Origin: JAAYBY01 sp964465385
GTDB taxonomy: Bacteria; Bacillota; Clostridia; Saccharofermentanales; UBA5734
Length of the DNA: 26,508 bases
Reading direction: 5' to 3'
NCBI GenBank assembly: GCA_964465385.1
Contig: CAYXIM010000014.1
Coordinates: forward strand, 1 to 26,508
The translations under genes were made by a program, and so were the position numbers. Of this stretch, positions 7,903-14,825 are shown in pieces (positions within the stretch are counted from its first letter, which is position 1; every line of letters begins with the position of its first letter). The notes under the pieces were generated by a model. That model was not told where the DNA came from. It saw only the letters and a program-made list of their open reading frames with translations, and made no database searches.

Positions 7903-8415
7903 ATGTATCTGGAGAACAATCGCGTCAAACGGTATCCGGTCCGGATCGTCTTGTCCTGGACATCGGTCGTCTTGTGGATGGCAGTCATTTTTGCGTTCTC
8001 GCACCAGACCGCCGAAGCGTCCGGCCAGCTCAGCAACCGCCTGACCCTTGTGTTGCTGAGCGCCCTGGGCAACCCGTCAGCAGCAAACGTTGAGGCCCTG
8101 GAAGGGGCCTTGCGCATGCTGGCCCATGGGTTTTTGTTTTTTGTCCTGGGCCTTCTGGTCAGCTGGTCCTTCAGCGAAGTGCAGATCAGGATCTGGCGCA
8201 ACATGCTGTTGACCCTGATCGTGTCTGCCCTCTATGCCGCTTCAGACGAATGGCACCAGCTTTTCGTCCCTGGCCGTGCCGGCCAGTTAACGGACTTTCT
8301 GATCGACCTGGCCGGGGTGGTGGCTGCCATTTTGGTTTACCAGGTTGTGGCCACCATACGGGATTTGCGACAGGACCTGTCGGTCCGGAAAGAGGAGGAC
8401 CTGTGGCCGATCTGA
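7903..8415 (+). CDS. VanZ-like family membrane protein
   Basis: A 170-residue integral membrane protein. Three to four hydrophobic segments are visible at about 15-33, 71-90, 100-114 and 133-152. The family pattern is present: FSHQTAEAS after the first segment, RMLAHGFLFFVLGLL in the second, and SDEWHQLFVPGRAGQLTDFL before the last. VanZ itself gives low-level teicoplanin resistance, but most relatives have no known function and nothing here points to resistance. It follows the UDG gene and ends at a short hairpin. ATG 7903 has AAGGAG about 11 bases upstream. Confidence 0.9.
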   Translation: MYLENNRVKRYPVRIVLSWTSVVLWMAVIFAFSHQTAEASGQLSNRLTLVLLSALGNPSAANVEALEGALRMLAHGFLFFVLGLLVSWSFSEVQIRIWRNMLLTLIVSALYAASDEWHQLFVPGRAGQLTDFLIDLAGVVAAILVYQVVATIRDLRQDLSVRKEEDLWPI

Positions 8416-8448
8416 CCCCCTGATTCAACCCCCTGATTCAGGGGCCCA
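8416..8448 (+). terminator. Tandem repeat and hairpin directly after the VanZ-like gene, possible weak terminator
   Basis: CCCCCTGATTCA occurs twice, at 8416-8427 and 8429-8440, starting directly after the TGA stop. The second copy continues into a perfect stem CCCCTG/CAGGGG (8430-8435 and 8439-8444) with a three-base loop, followed by CCCATTTT. The T run is short and delayed, so termination would be weak. Confidence 0.45.
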
Positions 8449-8453
8449 TTTTC

Positions 8454-8482
8454 TTGCCAAAGGTCTTTTTCTGTGATAAGAT
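8454..8482 (+). promoter_or_regulatory. Promoter of tRNA-Gln
   Basis: TTGCCA (8454-8459), a 17-base spacer and TAAGAT (8477-8482), with TG at 8474-8475 as an extended -10. It lies about 30 bases before the mature tRNA. Confidence 0.6.
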
Positions 8483-8512
8483 CTTTTTTGCTGGCACAAA
8501 GCTGCCAGCCGA

Positions 8513-8586
8513 TGCCGGATTGTGTAATGGTAGCACTGCTGACTCTGACTCAGTCTGTGAGGGTTCAAATCCTTCTCCGGCAGCCA
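8513..8586 (+). tRNA. tRNA-Gln (anticodon CTG)
   Basis: A full cloverleaf can be drawn: acceptor TGCCGGA/TCCGGCA, D arm GTGT-AATGGTA-GCAC, anticodon arm GCTGA-CTCTGAC-TCAGT with anticodon CTG at 8545-8547, a four-base variable loop, and a T arm with TTCAAAT loop. G73 and CCA are encoded (8583-8586). It reads CAG codons and stands alone between its own promoter and terminator. Confidence 0.95.
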
Positions 8587-8587
8587 A

Positions 8588-8620
8588 AAAAGCCCTGTGA
8601 TGTCACGTCACAGGGCTTTT
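8588..8620. terminator. Strong bidirectional terminator between tRNA-Gln and the URO-D-like gene
   Basis: AAAAGCCCTGTGA (8588-8600) pairs perfectly with TCACAGGGCTTTT (8608-8620) across a seven-base loop. A-rich on the left and T-rich on the right, it can stop the tRNA transcript and the convergent minus-strand transcript. Confidence 0.92.
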
Positions 8621-8639
8621 TGCTGTGCGGCGGATACGG

Positions 8640-9731
8640 TTACGAGCGGCCGGCCCCGTAGCGGGCGATGGCTTCACGAGCAGCTTCCACCTGCCTGTTT
8701 TTTTCCAGGGTGCTGCCGCTGGTGCGCAGTTCAACCACCAGCTTGAGCGCCGGGTCAATCAGGGGCTCAAGCAGCTCCAGTTCGTTGGCGCCCAGGCGGA
8801 CCTTGAGCAAGAGACCGCTTCCGGCAAACAAATCGCGGAGGGCCTTGGGATCGTTGGGCGTGGGATCGACAGCCCAGCCAATGGGACAGTCGACCATGTA
8901 GAGGCCTTCGCTTTCAAGCAGGGCAGGCGCTGTGTGGGTCAAATCCCCGCAGGTGTGGATGGCCAGACCGCCAAAGTGGCGGGACAGCTGCTCATTGAAC
9001 GGTTTTGAAGCGATGCGGTAGGACAGGGGGTCTAAAACGGCCATGTTGTCATCGGACAGGCTGATCCCCTTCAGCTTGCGTGATGAGGTCATCAGGTGAC
9101 CGGGGCGGGTGGCCGTTGGGCCCAGGGCTTCCAGCTGCCTTTCAGAAAAACGGATGATGGTGTCGGTGATGTCTTGCAGCAAGGGTAAAACCAGGTCTTC
9201 ATCGGTTCGCGTCAACACGAAAAATTCACAGGTGTCCACGATCAGGCTGGCGGTGTCGTTGGGGCTTTGGGTGTCCGTCAGAGAAATGGCCAGCTGGTCG
9301 CCGGTCTGCTGGCGAAAGTAGTGGATGGTGTCCAGGACCATCTGCATGACCTCGCAACCGTCGATATCCGGTTTTTTGTAGCGGACCACCTCTTCGGCGG
9401 TGTGGTAAAGGGGTTTGGTCTGGGGGGCGGTGTCTGGGCTCCAATAAAGGGGACAGCCAAAGGCAGCCGCATAGATGCCCACGCCATGCCAGGGCTCCAG
9501 GTAATCATAGATAAAATCTGATTCCAAATCGAAGTAGGAGTGGAGAAAGTCCAGCTGGTAGGCCAGTGACTTCACCCGGTCACCGCTCAGGCTGCCGAAT
9601 TGTTCTGAAAGACCGGGCCGCTGCATGACGGGCACGAACCAGTCCCGGCCGGAGATCAGGTCCAACAGGCGTTTTTCCTTGCTTTCAATGAGGGCGTTAA
9701 AACGGTCGTAGGGAAAAGAACGGGGATCCAT
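8640..9731 (-). CDS. Uroporphyrinogen decarboxylase (URO-D) family protein
   Basis: A 363-residue TIM-barrel protein of the URO-D/MtaA superfamily. This group covers heme-pathway decarboxylases and zinc methyltransferases that act with corrinoid proteins. Residues 226-261 (SLSDDNMAVLDP ... GLAIHTCGD) look like the methyltransferase branch, with His259 and Cys261 placed as two zinc ligands. The third ligand, usually a Cys near the C-terminus, is not apparent: the corresponding stretch reads LRTSGSTLEKN. There is no corrinoid protein gene nearby, and the rest of a heme pathway is also absent, so the substrate is unknown. The start at 9731 has a strong AGGAGGT five bases upstream; the frame continues to 9767 but without a better site. 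It is the second gene of a pair with the four-cysteine protein. Confidence 0.88.
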   Translation of the reverse strand: MDPRSFPYDRFNALIESKEKRLLDLISGRDWFVPVMQRPGLSEQFGSLSGDRVKSLAYQLDFLHSYFDLESDFIYDYLEPWHGVGIYAAAFGCPLYWSPDTAPQTKPLYHTAEEVVRYKKPDIDGCEVMQMVLDTIHYFRQQTGDQLAISLTDTQSPNDTASLIVDTCEFFVLTRTDEDLVLPLLQDITDTIIRFSERQLEALGPTATRPGHLMTSSRKLKGISLSDDNMAVLDPLSYRIASKPFNEQLSRHFGGLAIHTCGDLTHTAPALLESEGLYMVDCPIGWAVDPTPNDPKALRDLFAGSGLLLKVRLGANELELLEPLIDPALKLVVELRTSGSTLEKNRQVEAAREAIARYGAGRS

Positions 9732-9785
9732 AAAAACCTCCTGGTCTGCTGTCGGCCGATGTCTCAAAAAGCCGGGGCCAAATGG

Positions 9786-9986
9786 TCACAGGTCGTGCTG
9801 CATTTTGTTCTGGTTCCAGTAGGCGTGGACACAGTCGGCACAAACGTTTTTGGCCTGAATCCAGTCAGCCACTTCAGAAACCACTGCGTGGCTGATGCGT
9901 CCCTCTGCGGCGTAGGTGATCTTCTGGCACAGGGAGCGGCGGATGTCTTTTTTCAAGAGAGGACAATAAATGAGGCCTGTTGTCAT
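9786..9986 (-). CDS. Small four-cysteine protein of unknown function
   Basis: A 66-residue soluble protein. Four cysteines, Cys8, Cys20, Cys49 and Cys52 (C-x11-C-x28-C-x2-C), suggest a bound zinc ion or a metal cluster. The start is preceded by an excellent GGAGGTGA six bases upstream, and an extended -10 promoter lies 39 bases further up, so it is very likely a real gene. It lies 54 bases before the URO-D-like gene on the same strand and probably shares its transcript. I do not recognise a named family and give no function. Confidence 0.8.
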   Translation of the reverse strand: MTTGLIYCPLLKKDIRRSLCQKITYAAEGRISHAVVSEVADWIQAKNVCADCVHAYWNQNKMQHDL

Positions 9987-10024
9987 GGGTGTTCACCTCC
10001 ATTGTGGTTCAAACTTGGGCCTTT

Positions 10025-10033
10025 ATTGTATCA
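10025..10033 (-). promoter_or_regulatory. Extended -10 promoter for the four-cysteine/URO-D pair
   Basis: On the minus strand TGATACAAT, with TACAAT at 10030-10025. No good -35 is visible. It lies just past the deoC stop, so the pair can be expressed apart from the deo operon. Confidence 0.6.
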
Positions 10034-10036
10034 TGT

Positions 10037-10723
10037 TCAAGAGCAAGAAACAGCACCGGCAGCCGTTAAAATGGCCTGTGTGGCTGACGTGCCAATACGG
10101 GTTGCCCCGCAACTGATCAGCTGCTGCATGTCCGCCAGGCTGCGGATGCCACCTGAAGCCTTGACGCCGACAGCAGGGGGAACCGATGCGCGCATGAGCC
10201 GCACGTCTGCCTGGTTCGCCCCGCCGGGGCCAAAACCGGTCGACGTCTTGACAAAATCAGCGCCGGCCGCCACGGCCAGTGCGCACGCCCGTCTTTTAAG
10301 CGGATCGGTCAGGTAACTGGTTTCCAAAATAACCTTGAGCAGACCTTCCGCCTGGTGAACCACGTCGCTGATGGCGTTGAGTTCATCCAGGACCGCCGCC
10401 TCATCACCGGACAGCAGGCGGCCGATGTTGATGACCAGGTCCAGCTCCCGGGCCCCTTGCGCCAGTGCCTGACGGGCTTCTGCCGCCTTGATGTGCGGGG
10501 TGTGGCCGCCGTGTGGAAAGCCGATCACCGTGCTGACACAGGTGGGTCCGTCGCCGATCAGCCGGTGGGCCAGGCGCACATCACAGGGGCGGACGCAGAC
10601 GCTGGCCACCTGATAGGCCAGGCCGATCCGGCAGGCCTCCTCCACGTCTGCTGTGGTGGCCGTGGGGGATAAAACCGCGTGGTCGATCAGGCGGGCCAGG
10701 GCTTGTGGTGTGTCTGGCATCAT
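10037..10723 (-). CDS. deoC: Deoxyribose-phosphate aldolase
   Basis: Splits 2-deoxyribose-5-phosphate into glyceraldehyde-3-phosphate and acetaldehyde, the last step of deoxynucleoside breakdown. It has 228 residues. The Schiff-base Lys159 is in FVKTSTGFG, the second active-site Lys188 is in GVKASGGIR, and LDLVINIG carries the conserved Asp. The start ATG 10723 overlaps the deoB stop as ATGA and has GGAGGTAA seven bases upstream, so translation is probably coupled; the next codon is also ATG. It is the third gene of the pdp-deoB-deoC operon. Confidence 0.97.
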   Translation of the reverse strand: MMPDTPQALARLIDHAVLSPTATTADVEEACRIGLAYQVASVCVRPCDVRLAHRLIGDGPTCVSTVIGFPHGGHTPHIKAAEARQALAQGARELDLVINIGRLLSGDEAAVLDELNAISDVVHQAEGLLKVILETSYLTDPLKRRACALAVAAGADFVKTSTGFGPGGANQADVRLMRASVPPAVGVKASGGIRSLADMQQLISCGATRIGTSATQAILTAAGAVSCS

Positions 10724-11898
10724 GGGGTTACCTCCGTTTGCAAAAAAGACCGGCCGTGAGGCATGGGCGCCAGCCCAAAAGCCTGGGCCAGGCTTGCCGC
10801 ACAGTCGTAAAAGCCAAGTCGGGTGCCCAGCACAACACCGGGGCGCTGGCTGGGTGAATAGGTGAGCAGGGGAACGTATTCGCGTGTGTGGTCGGTCCCG
10901 GGAAAGGTGGGGTCGCAGCCGTGGTCGGCTGTCAGGATCAAGAGCTCATCTGGGCCTATCCGCCCCAACAAGGCCGGCAAAGCCGCATCAACGTGCATGA
11001 GGGCCCGGGCAAAACCTTCCGGATCGTTGCGGTGGCCGTAAAGCATGTCAAAGTCAACCAGGTTGGTCATGATCAGGCCCTCAAAGGCCTGGTCGAGCTG
11101 GCTCAGGGTCTGGTCCAGGCCATCCTGGTTGCCGCTGGTGTGGATGGCTCGGGTCAAGCCCTGGCCGGCATAAATGTCGTTTATCTTTCCGATGCCAACG
11201 ACCGAATAGCCGGCCGCTTTCAGGTGGTCCAAGATGGTTTTGCCAGGGGGTGGCAGCGAGTAGTCGCGCCTGTTTCCGGTTCGCTGGTAGGACCCGTTCG
11301 AACCGACAAACGGCCTGGCGATGATGCGGCCGACGGCATGCTCACCCTGCATGATCTGGCGGGCTTTCTGGCAAAAGCTGTCAAGCTGCGCCAGCGGGAT
11401 CACCGCCTCGTGGGCGGCAAGCTGCAAGACACTGTCCGCTGAGGTGTAAATGATGGGAAAGCCGGTTTGAACCTGCTGGTCGCCCAGGCGTTGGATGATC
11501 TCGGTTCCCGACGCGGCCACGTTACCCAGAAGCGGCCGCCCAAAGGCCGTCTGGAGGGCCTGGATTACTGATGGGGGAAAGCCTTGGGGGTAAAGGGGGA
11601 ACGGCTGGTCCAAGCGGATGCCGGCCAGCTCCCAATGGCCGGTGGTGGTGTCTTTTCCGGGGGACTGTTCTTGCATGCGGCCAACCTGGCCCCGGGGCTG
11701 GGCAACCCGGGGAATGCTGTGGACGCCAGGCACATGGCCCAGGCCCAGAGCCGCCAGGTTGGGCAGGTTCAGCCACGGAACCGCCTGGGCGATGTGGTCC
11801 AGGGTGTGGCTGCCCGCATCCCCATACACTTGGGCATCTGGTGCCGCGCCACAGCCCAGACCGTCCAGCACCATGAGGGTAACCCGTTTGATTTTCAT
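10720..11898 (-). CDS. deoB: Phosphopentomutase
   Basis: Interconverts (deoxy)ribose-1-phosphate and -5-phosphate, linking the phosphorylase to DeoC. It has 392 residues, the normal length. An alkaline-phosphatase-fold core is seen: VLDGLGCGAAPDA with metal ligand Asp12, the phospho-threonine site GKDTTTGHWE (Thr85), GIGKINDIYAG, NLVDFDMLYGHR, and LTADHGCDPTFPGTDHTRE with the remaining metal ligands. GAGGAGG precedes ATG 11898. It begins 11 bases after the pdp stop and overlaps deoC by four bases. Confidence 0.97.
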   Translation of the reverse strand: MKIKRVTLMVLDGLGCGAAPDAQVYGDAGSHTLDHIAQAVPWLNLPNLAALGLGHVPGVHSIPRVAQPRGQVGRMQEQSPGKDTTTGHWELAGIRLDQPFPLYPQGFPPSVIQALQTAFGRPLLGNVAASGTEIIQRLGDQQVQTGFPIIYTSADSVLQLAAHEAVIPLAQLDSFCQKARQIMQGEHAVGRIIARPFVGSNGSYQRTGNRRDYSLPPPGKTILDHLKAAGYSVVGIGKINDIYAGQGLTRAIHTSGNQDGLDQTLSQLDQAFEGLIMTNLVDFDMLYGHRNDPEGFARALMHVDAALPALLGRIGPDELLILTADHGCDPTFPGTDHTREYVPLLTYSPSQRPGVVLGTRLGFYDCAASLAQAFGLAPMPHGRSFLQTEVTP

Positions 11899-11909
11899 CG
11901 GCGGCCTCC

Positions 11910-13214
11910 TCAGCGAATGATGTCTAGCACCAGGGGGGTGTCCTGGGGTGGTGTGTCGGACAAATGAAAACAGGCCGGCAGCTGCTGGCGCACGTGTTCA
12001 AGTTTTTCTTGATCCATGGCTTCAAGGGTGGCCAGGGGCTGGCCGGTTTTGACCGCATCTCCCAGGCGGGCCTTGACGCAGATGCCGGCGCTGGCATCGA
12101 TGGTGTCGGTTTGCTGGTAACGGCCCCCGCCCAGGGCGACAAAGAGCTGGCCCAGGCGGGCGGTGTCCACGGCAGCCAGGTGGCCGGACCCAGGTGACAA
12201 AAGCGTTGCCTGGTGCCTGGCCCGGGGCAGGCGGTCTGGCTGGTCGATGATCCGTTGGTCCCCGCCCTGGTCTGCGACAAAGCGGCGGAAGGCTGCCAGT
12301 GCCCGGCCGTCAGCCAGGACAGCCTTCAAGTGGTCGCGGGCCTGGCATGTGCCGGCGGCCTGGCCAGTGGCCAGCAACACTTCGGCTCCCAGGGTCAGCA
12401 CCAGGTCGAGCAGGTCACCGGCAGATTTGCCCCGGAGCACAGCGATGGCTTCCCGGACCTCCAGGCTGTTGCCGATGCAAGGGCCCAGGGGCTGGTCCAT
12501 GCGGCTGATGACCGCGGTCACCTTGCGGCCCAGCGCCAGGCCGATGGACACCATGAGCTCGGCCAGCTGCCGGGCCTGGTCCAGGGTTTGCATGAAGGCC
12601 CCGCTGCCGCACTTGATGTCCAGGACAATCACATCGGCGCCAGCGGCGATCTTTTTGCTCATGATGCTGGAGGCGATCAGGGGTATGCTGTCCACAGTGC
12701 CGGTCACATCCCGGAGGGCGTACAGCTTGCGGTCGGCCGGGGTCATCTGGCCGGTTTGAGACAAGAGGACCAGCTTGTTGCGGCGGGCCTGGGCCAGGGC
12801 CTCTTCCACCGACAGGTCCACACGAAAACCGGGGATGGCCTGCAGCTTGTCGATGGTGCCCCCGGTGAAGCCCAGGCCGCGGCCGGACAGCTTGACCATG
12901 GGCAGGCCGCAGGCGGCCAGCAGGGGTGCCAGGACCAGCGTGGTGGTGTCTGCCACACCGCCGGTGCTGTGCTTGTCCACTTTGAGACCGGGCAGGGCAG
13001 ACAGGTCCAGCTGCTGGCCCGACCGGGCCATGGCGTCGGTCAGGGTTGCTGTTTCCGCAACCGATAAGCCTTGCAGGAAACAAGCCATCAACAAGGCGGC
13101 GATTTGTTCATCTGACCAGCTGCCATCGGTGACGCCGGCGATGAAGAAACGGATTTGTCCATCGCTCAGCACGCCACCTTCTCTTTTCTGGATGATCACA
13201 TCAACGGCGTTCAC
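11910..13214 (-). CDS. pdp: Pyrimidine-nucleoside phosphorylase (thymidine phosphorylase family)
   Basis: Cleaves thymidine, deoxyuridine and usually uridine with phosphate, giving the base and (deoxy)ribose-1-phosphate. It has 434 residues. KHSTGG (81-86) is the phosphate-binding motif and SGRGLGFTGGTIDKLQAI (110-127) is the family signature. The C-terminal domain has DASAGICVKARLGD, as in Bacillus Pdp. GTG 13214 (MNAVDVIIQK) is chosen because AAAGGGG lies about 8 bases upstream and the protein then starts as other Pdp proteins do; an earlier GTG at 13232 lacks a site. Gene order pdp-deoB-deoC follows the pathway. The name deoA could equally be used. Confidence 0.95.
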   Translation of the reverse strand: MNAVDVIIQKREGGVLSDGQIRFFIAGVTDGSWSDEQIAALLMACFLQGLSVAETATLTDAMARSGQQLDLSALPGLKVDKHSTGGVADTTTLVLAPLLAACGLPMVKLSGRGLGFTGGTIDKLQAIPGFRVDLSVEEALAQARRNKLVLLSQTGQMTPADRKLYALRDVTGTVDSIPLIASSIMSKKIAAGADVIVLDIKCGSGAFMQTLDQARQLAELMVSIGLALGRKVTAVISRMDQPLGPCIGNSLEVREAIAVLRGKSAGDLLDLVLTLGAEVLLATGQAAGTCQARDHLKAVLADGRALAAFRRFVADQGGDQRIIDQPDRLPRARHQATLLSPGSGHLAAVDTARLGQLFVALGGGRYQQTDTIDASAGICVKARLGDAVKTGQPLATLEAMDQEKLEHVRQQLPACFHLSDTPPQDTPLVLDIIR

Positions 13215-13257
13215 AAGCAACACCCCTTTCACATCTGCGCGTTTTCAGGTTGCTTTT

Positions 13258-13266
13258 ATTCTAACA
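13258..13266 (-). promoter_or_regulatory. Extended -10 promoter of the pdp-deoB-deoC operon
   Basis: Minus strand TGTTAGAAT (TAGAAT at 13263-13258). The -35 is poor. A small inverted repeat GAAG-N4-CTTC at 13268-13279 lies just upstream and could bind a regulator, but it is too short to be confident. Confidence 0.5.
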
Positions 13267-13300
13267 TGAAGGTTTCTTCAGTGTACCTTGATCGGTCATG

Positions 13301-13309
13301 TGTTATACT
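13301..13309 (+). promoter_or_regulatory. Extended -10 promoter of the MATE gene
   Basis: TGTTATACT at 13301-13309 with no clear -35. It is back to back with the deo promoter, the two -10 boxes about 40 bases apart. Confidence 0.55.
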
Positions 13310-13372
13310 GCATGGGGTCCGAACCTGAACATGGAAAGGCATCAAGCTAGAACAGGCGGACCGGAGGCGAAG

Positions 13373-14758
13373 GTGGACCGCAAGACTGCATACAGGGAGC
13401 TGTACCGTTCGGTAGGTAAGGTGGCATATCCTGTTCTGGTGGAGCAGTTTTTTGTGGTGCTGATGGGGATCATCAACACCATGCTGGCTGCCAACATCGG
13501 CAAAGAAGCCGTTTCGGCCATCGGCATGATCGACACCATCAACAACATCATGATCGCTCTTTTCGGGGCCTTGTCCATCGGGGGAACGGTTCTGGCCGCC
13601 CAGTACACCGGCCAAAAGAAACAAGCGCGGGTCAACCAGACGGCCGCCCAGGCCCTGGCTTCCAACCTGCTGATCGCCCTGCTGGTGACCGGCCTGCTGG
13701 TTGCGTTGAAACGGCCTTTCCTGCAGCTCTTGTACGGCAATGCGGAGCCCCTGGTGTTCACCTATGCCCTGCAATACCTGGGCATTGTGGCCTGGTCCTA
13801 TCTGCCTATCGCAGTGACCAGCGTCTCGTTCGGGCTCTTGCGGGGGGCCGGGGACACCCGCACCCCCATGCTCTTGTCCATCGTCATGAACGTGATCAAT
13901 GTGCCGCTCAGCTACCTGCTGATCTACGGGATCGACCTGCCTGTGGGCGGCAGCAGGCTCTTTGTGCCTGCCCTGGGCGTGACTGGTGCCGCCTGGGGAT
14001 TGACCCTGGCGCGAACAGCCGGCATGGTCCTGGTCCTGGTGCCCCTCCTGCGCGGATCCACATGTGTGTCCTTGTCCGACATCCGTCTCTTTCGACCGGA
14101 CGCGCTCTTGCTCAAGGGTATTTTCAGCCTGGGCATACCGGCCAGCGCCGAGCAGCTTATGTTCCAAGGGGGGCGGCTGATCGCCCAGACCTTCATTGTC
14201 AGCCTGGGAACGGCAGCCATTGCAGGCAACACCATCGCCAACTCCATCAACAGCCTCATGCTGGTACCCGGCAATGCCCTGGCCATTGCCGCAACCACCC
14301 TGGTGGGCCAGCAGATTGGAGCCGGCCGCTTTAACGACGCCCGCAGGCAGCTTAATTTTCTGACCCTGCTGGCGTCTATCACCCTGGCGGTCACCGGCCT
14401 GCTCATGCTCTTAGGCCTCAACTCCCTCATCGGGTTTTACACGACAGATCCGGAGATTCACCGCATCGTCTGGGTGGTCGTTTTTTCCTCCATCATCGCC
14501 CAGCCGCTCCTGTGGCCGTCTTCTTTTTTGACACCAGCAGGCCTGCGGGGCGCCGGAGACATCCGCTACACCATGATCGTGTCCATGAGCAGCATGTGGC
14601 TGGTGCGCATCCTGCTGGGTTACGTCTTTGCCCTGGTCTTTGCCTGGGGGCCGCTGGGCATCTGGCTGGCCATGTATGCCGACTGGCTGTGCCGTGCCCT
14701 CTTTTTCACACGCCGGGTCCACCATGACGACTGGTTCCAGAAAGTGGTGCTTCGCTAG
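13373..14758 (+). CDS. MATE family efflux transporter
   Basis: A multidrug and toxin extrusion type exporter with about 12 membrane helices in 461 residues; such proteins usually expel cationic compounds using a Na+ or H+ gradient. The two-fold internal repeat is visible: GLLRGAGDTRTPM in the first half and GLRGAGDIRYTM in the second, with GALSIGGTVLAAQYTGQK and NALAIAATTLVGQQIGAG as matching loops. GTG 13373 is preferred because GGAGG (13363-13367) lies five bases upstream and the protein then starts MDRKTAYREL; ATG 13331 is possible but has no ribosome binding site. The substrate cannot be told from sequence. Confidence 0.93.
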   Translation: MDRKTAYRELYRSVGKVAYPVLVEQFFVVLMGIINTMLAANIGKEAVSAIGMIDTINNIMIALFGALSIGGTVLAAQYTGQKKQARVNQTAAQALASNLLIALLVTGLLVALKRPFLQLLYGNAEPLVFTYALQYLGIVAWSYLPIAVTSVSFGLLRGAGDTRTPMLLSIVMNVINVPLSYLLIYGIDLPVGGSRLFVPALGVTGAAWGLTLARTAGMVLVLVPLLRGSTCVSLSDIRLFRPDALLLKGIFSLGIPASAEQLMFQGGRLIAQTFIVSLGTAAIAGNTIANSINSLMLVPGNALAIAATTLVGQQIGAGRFNDARRQLNFLTLLASITLAVTGLLMLLGLNSLIGFYTTDPEIHRIVWVVVFSSIIAQPLLWPSSFLTPAGLRGAGDIRYTMIVSMSSMWLVRILLGYVFALVFAWGPLGIWLAMYADWLCRALFFTRRVHHDDWFQKVVLR

Positions 14759-14778
14759 GCGCGTCCGGGGCTGATTTG

Positions 14779-14787
14779 TGGTAAAAT
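14779..14787 (+). promoter_or_regulatory. Extended -10 promoter of metY
   Basis: TGGTAAAAT at 14779-14787, with a poor -35. The leader to ATG 14826 is only about 32 bases, leaving no room for an S-box or T-box between this promoter and the gene. Confidence 0.55.
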
Positions 14788-14825
14788 GGTTCAACCGATT
14801 CAGGATCCATGAGGAGGAAAAGACC

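Noticed and set aside
7903..8415. The VanZ-like gene as an antibiotic resistance gene
   Set aside because: It belongs to the wide VanZ-like family, there are no other van genes nearby, and most relatives are not linked to resistance.
14759..14825. A SAM riboswitch or T-box before metY
   Set aside because: The gap is only 67 bases and the predicted leader about 32 bases, too short for either, and no conserved element is visible.
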